A DNA stretch of 64,000 nucleotides from Acidobacteriota bacterium (GTDB lineage: Bacteria; Acidobacteriota; Terriglobia; Bryobacterales; Bryobacteraceae). A program made the position numbers and the translations under genes. Numbering within the stretch: the first letter of the stretch is position 1; every line of letters starts with the position of its first letter. Under the pieces are notes generated by a model that was given only the letters and a program-made list of their open reading frames with translations, was not told where the DNA came from and did not search any database. Below, in pieces: positions 61,245 through 64,000 of this stretch. The DNA lies in the NCBI GenBank assembly GCA_025352795.1, contig JANXSF010000086.1, forward strand, positions 1 to 64,000, written 5' to 3'.

Positions 61245-62255
61245 TTGAAGCTTTCTGACTTCCATTATGACCTTCCTGAAGAGTTGATTGCCCAACAACC
61301 TCCAGAAGAAAGATCGGGCGGGCGCATGTTGGTGATCCACAAAGCCAGCGGACACTGGGAAGATCGACAATTCTGCGAGTTCCCGGAATTCATGCGAGCG
61401 GGCGATTGCCTGGCAATGAATAATTCGAAAGTGATTCCGTCGCGGCTGTTGGGAAACAGACCAGGTAAGACGGGACGAATTGAAGTGTTCCTTACAGAAG
61501 CAGTTTCCGAAGATCGCCGATTATGGAAGGCGCTAGCCCGACCGGGTCGTAAATTAACGGTTGGTGAGCGGGTAGAGTTCGCGGCAGATTTTTCAGCGGA
61601 AATTGTAGACCGCGGTGAGCATGGGGGACGGACCCTGCGGCTGGATTGCGAAGACGTGGACGCGGCACTTGAGGCTTATGGTCACATTCCACTCCCTCCC
61701 TATATCCGACGTCCCGATTCGCTGGAAGACAGGGCACGGTATCAGACAGTGTTCGCCAGTCCTCCAGGTTCCGTAGCTGCTCCCACAGCGGGGCTGCATT
61801 TTACGCAGGAAATTCTTGAGACATGCAGGCAGCGCGGTGCCGCAACTGCGCAGGTGACGCTGCACGTTGGGTTGGGAACGTTTCAACCGATTCGCGAAGA
61901 GAAGGTTGAGGACAATGTTCTGCATCAGGAAAAGTTTCATATTGCAGAGAGTGACTGGGTGAAAATTCATGGGGCGAAGCGGGTTGTGGCAGCGGGAACA
62001 ACCACCGTTCGGGCCATTGAGAGCGCATGCAAATCAGGGTCAAGTTCCGGGTCGACAGGGATTTTTATTTATCCGGGATTTCAATTTCAACGGGTGAATG
62101 CGCTATTGACGAATTTCCATTTGCCGCAATCCAGCTTGCTGCTGCTGGTTTGTGCTTTTGGTGGTGAGCAGTTGATGATGGATGCGTATCGTCACGCGGT
62201 GCAACAAAAGTACCGATTCTTTTCGTACGGTGACTGCATGCTGATTTTGCCCTAA
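61245..62255 (+). CDS. queA: S-adenosylmethionine:tRNA ribosyltransferase-isomerase QueA
   Basis: A 336-residue QueA, which makes epoxyqueuosine in tRNAs with GUN anticodons. It opens with the standard [18 protein letters not shown] from TTG 61245. [42 protein letters not shown] and TTVRAIES follow. The Shine-Dalgarno is weak (GAAAG). It runs divergently from tsaD and convergent with the TPR gene (4-bp overlap of ends). Confidence 0.96.
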   Translation: MKLSDFHYDLPEELIAQQPPEERSGGRMLVIHKASGHWEDRQFCEFPEFMRAGDCLAMNNSKVIPSRLLGNRPGKTGRIEVFLTEAVSEDRRLWKALARPGRKLTVGERVEFAADFSAEIVDRGEHGGRTLRLDCEDVDAALEAYGHIPLPPYIRRPDSLEDRARYQTVFASPPGSVAAPTAGLHFTQEILETCRQRGAATAQVTLHVGLGTFQPIREEKVEDNVLHQEKFHIAESDWVKIHGAKRVVAAGTTTVRAIESACKSGSSSGSTGIFIYPGFQFQRVNALLTNFHLPQSSLLLLVCAFGGEQLMMDAYRHAVQQKYRFFSYGDCMLILP

Positions 62256-63115
62256 TCATTCTGAAAGGAATGAGCCAGCGCATCACGGACATCACGCGTC
62301 CAGGCATGGTCTGGGCCCAGTTCCTTTTCAAAAACAGCTAACGCTTGTTGATAGAACTTGACGGCTTGCACGTTGACTCCTTGGGCCAGTAGGACGTCGG
62401 CAAGGTTGCTGGCAGCGATGGCTGTCCGTACATGACCGCGACCCAAAGTTCCTTCGAAAATCTGAAGCGCACGCCTGGCCAATGGTTCAGATTCGGCACT
62501 GCGATTGGTAACCAGCAATAAGCCCGAAAGATTGTTGAGAGTGGCACCCAATTCCGGACTCCCTGCACCAAGCACTTGCTGTTGGATTTTTACGGCACGG
62601 CGCAACAGAGGTTCCGCATCCCGCAAATTTCCTTGCTCCTTCAACAGTAGTGCCAATTCATTCAATCGGATGGAAAGTTTTTCGTCGTTGGCTGAACTCG
62701 CGATGGCTGCTCGGTACGCTTTTTCGGATTGCGTGAAGGAACGCTGCGCTTCCGACATGGCTCCTAATCGCGACCAGCTAACGGCTGCCAATTCGCCCTT
62801 AGCCTTTGTACCCACTTCTTCATGCAAGGCTGCCGCTTGCAGTGGATCAATGGATTCCAAGGCCATGGCCAACGCCTGCTTATCGTCTAAACGGGCGGAA
62901 ATAACGATGGCACGGCTCAACCATTGGACTGCGGTGGCAGGGTCTTGAGAACGCGCCAGGAAACGGCCGTAGTCTCCCATTGCGGCGGCGGCTTCGGCTG
63001 ACTTCTCACCATACTTCGTGCTGCGTATGGCGATCGCTTTTTCATACAAGGGGCGAAGTGTTGCCGGGTCTGTGGGTGAAAACATTTGGAGCGCCAGCAG
63101 GAAGTTGAGGATCAC
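62252..63115 (-). CDS. TPR-repeat protein
   Basis: A 287-residue protein of repeated helix pairs. Several 42-residue kinesin-light-chain-like TPRs are seen in the second half (DAEPLLRRAVKIQQQVLGAGSPELGATLNNLSGLLL; ESEPLARRALQIFEGTLG; ...VKFYQQALAVFEKELGPDHA). The N-terminus (ILNFLLALQMFSPT) may be a short signal or anchor. The GTG start overlaps the stop of the cytochrome peroxidase gene (GTGA), implying co-translation. No enzymatic domain; probably a protein-binding factor. Confidence 0.8.
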   Translation of the reverse strand: MILNFLLALQMFSPTDPATLRPLYEKAIAIRSTKYGEKSAEAAAAMGDYGRFLARSQDPATAVQWLSRAIVISARLDDKQALAMALESIDPLQAAALHEEVGTKAKGELAAVSWSRLGAMSEAQRSFTQSEKAYRAAIASSANDEKLSIRLNELALLLKEQGNLRDAEPLLRRAVKIQQQVLGAGSPELGATLNNLSGLLLVTNRSAESEPLARRALQIFEGTLGRGHVRTAIAASNLADVLLAQGVNVQAVKFYQQALAVFEKELGPDHAWTRDVRDALAHSFQND

Positions 63116-63978
63116 AGGCCCTCCTGAATCACACCAGTGAGTGCTTTCAGGAAGTCCAGCAGCCCCAGCTTTTCCTGTTGGGTTAAATGAAGCGGATGCA
63201 TCTCGCTATCTATCCCGATCCCTGCATTGCCACCTTTGTCGTAGTAATCGATGACATCTTCCAGTGTGGATAGACTTCCATCGTGCATGTATGGACCTTG
63301 TCGCGCTACTTCGCGCAGCGTTGGCGTCTTGAAACTACCACGGCCAATGCCGGTAATGTGCAGCCGCTCATCGGTAAGGTTAGGGCCCAGATGGCAGGAA
63401 ACACAACCACCCTTCCCCCGAAAGATTTTCAAGCCAAGCTTGGCGGAATCGCTCAGAGCCTGCTTGTCCCCGGCAACATGCCGATCATAAGGCGAATTGC
63501 CGGAAAGGATGGTTCGTACATAGCTAGCTAAGGCATCCCTCATAACTTCTAACGTGATGCCGGGGTACTCTGCGGACATGGCGAGCCTCGTAACCGCATC
63601 GGCAATGGGAAGGTCCATTTCCAGGGGATTACTGATCGGCTGCATCACCTGCTCTTCCAGTGATTTTGCACGCCCATCCCAAAAGAAGCTTTTTCCGTAA
63701 ACGCGATTGATAATGCGCGGGCTACGAAATTCACCTCGACGACTGTTTACGCCAATGGACTTCGGCCAAACATCGGTATAGCTTCTGGAGGGTTCGTGGC
63801 AAGTGGCGCAGGCGATGGTGGAATCGCGAGACAAGTTTTTTTCAAAGAATAACCGTTTGCCCAGAGCTACTTTTTCAATCGTCAATGGATTGCTATCGGG
63901 CACTGGCAAGTAGCGATCCAGTCCCAAAGGCACTTCAATGAGACGAGTCGAAAGCAGCAGTGCAAGATACAGCTTCAT
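63112..63978 (-). CDS. Di-heme cytochrome c peroxidase / MauG-like protein
   Basis: A 288-residue exported protein with a short signal (LYLALLLSTRLIEVPLG). Two heme c sites, CATCH in the N-terminal half (about residue 57) and CVSCH near residue 193, and the family's RGEFRSPRIINRVYGKSFFWDGR and FKTPTLREVARQGPYMHDG segments identify the di-heme peroxidase/MauG family. It reduces hydrogen peroxide, or oxidises a partner, in the periplasm. First gene of a two-gene unit with the TPR protein; only 22 bp of upstream DNA are in the window. Confidence 0.9.
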   Translation of the reverse strand: MKLYLALLLSTRLIEVPLGLDRYLPVPDSNPLTIEKVALGKRLFFEKNLSRDSTIACATCHEPSRSYTDVWPKSIGVNSRRGEFRSPRIINRVYGKSFFWDGRAKSLEEQVMQPISNPLEMDLPIADAVTRLAMSAEYPGITLEVMRDALASYVRTILSGNSPYDRHVAGDKQALSDSAKLGLKIFRGKGGCVSCHLGPNLTDERLHITGIGRGSFKTPTLREVARQGPYMHDGSLSTLEDVIDYYDKGGNAGIGIDSEMHPLHLTQQEKLGLLDFLKALTGVIQEGL

Positions 63979-64000
63979 CAGACTTTGCGCCTAGGGCTTG

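Overview
The window looks like chromosomal DNA of an acidobacterium close to Solibacter/Bryobacter (Acidobacteriota, Bryobacterales). This rests on three traits known from that group. The large secreted proteins carry the C-terminal module known as TIGR03437. There is a 1143-residue TonB-receptor-like protein with an N-terminal carboxypeptidase-regulatory domain, plus a decayed relative. A DUF1592/DUF1552 pair is also present. Coding is dense, many starts are TTG or GTG, and short ATGA/TTGA overlaps are frequent. No rRNA, CRISPR array, prophage or complete insertion sequence is visible.

Layout. 1-7.6 kb: a broken TonB-receptor remnant, a small secreted metalloprotease, an SDR oxidoreductase, a transglutaminase-transglutaminase-formylglutamate amidohydrolase operon and a large secreted metzincin. 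7.7-13.7 kb: tRNA-Arg(CCG), miaB, a DUF151 nuclease-like gene and a GT2-GT4 fusion glycosyltransferase with an alpha/alpha-barrel partner. 13.9-21 kb: an NHL beta-propeller surface protein ending in a strong hairpin repeat, small conserved genes, a YVTN propeller, a polysaccharide deacetylase, a sterol-desaturase-like hydroxylase and a HEPN gene with a small partner. 21-27 kb: dprA, topA, an NlpC/P60 peptidase, a bacilliredoxin and a NarL-type response regulator.

27.3-29.4 kb is the most interesting part. A secreted peroxiredoxin/thioredoxin-like gene is interrupted by a TGA exactly where its active-site Cys is expected (TGA-Pro-Tyr-Cys). A small hairpin with a GGUCG loop follows the TGA, and the frame then runs on through an nDsbD-like domain with a CxxxxC pair. 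I read it as a selenoprotein (UxxC) fused to a thiol-exchange domain, followed at 17 bp by a radical SAM gene.

29.4-31.9 kb holds an MFS exporter and a divergent LysR regulator of higher GC. They sit between the 3' ends of the radical SAM gene and tsaB and were probably acquired by transfer. 31.8-45.2 kb: tsaB, a DUF4038-type glycoside hydrolase, a zinc metalloprotease, a patatin, the DUF1592/DUF1552 operon, a membrane-anchored repeat protein and a secreted amidohydrolase. 45.2-51.1 kb is a divergent lipid-modification locus: CFA-like methyltransferase, DUF1295, DUF2062 and DUF1475 leftward; FAD oxidoreductase, DUF1365 and CFA synthase rightward. A TTGACA-18-TACAAT promoter lies between the two arms. 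51-64 kb: a short asparaginase-like protein, the intact TonB-receptor-like gene with a second copy of the hairpin repeat, a seven-heme cytochrome, a glycine-zipper envelope protein, a zinc-ribbon membrane protein, dus, rnhA, tsaD, queA, a TPR protein and a di-heme peroxidase.

Assignments come from reading translations and motifs by eye. Family names are from memory of conserved motifs and were not searched.
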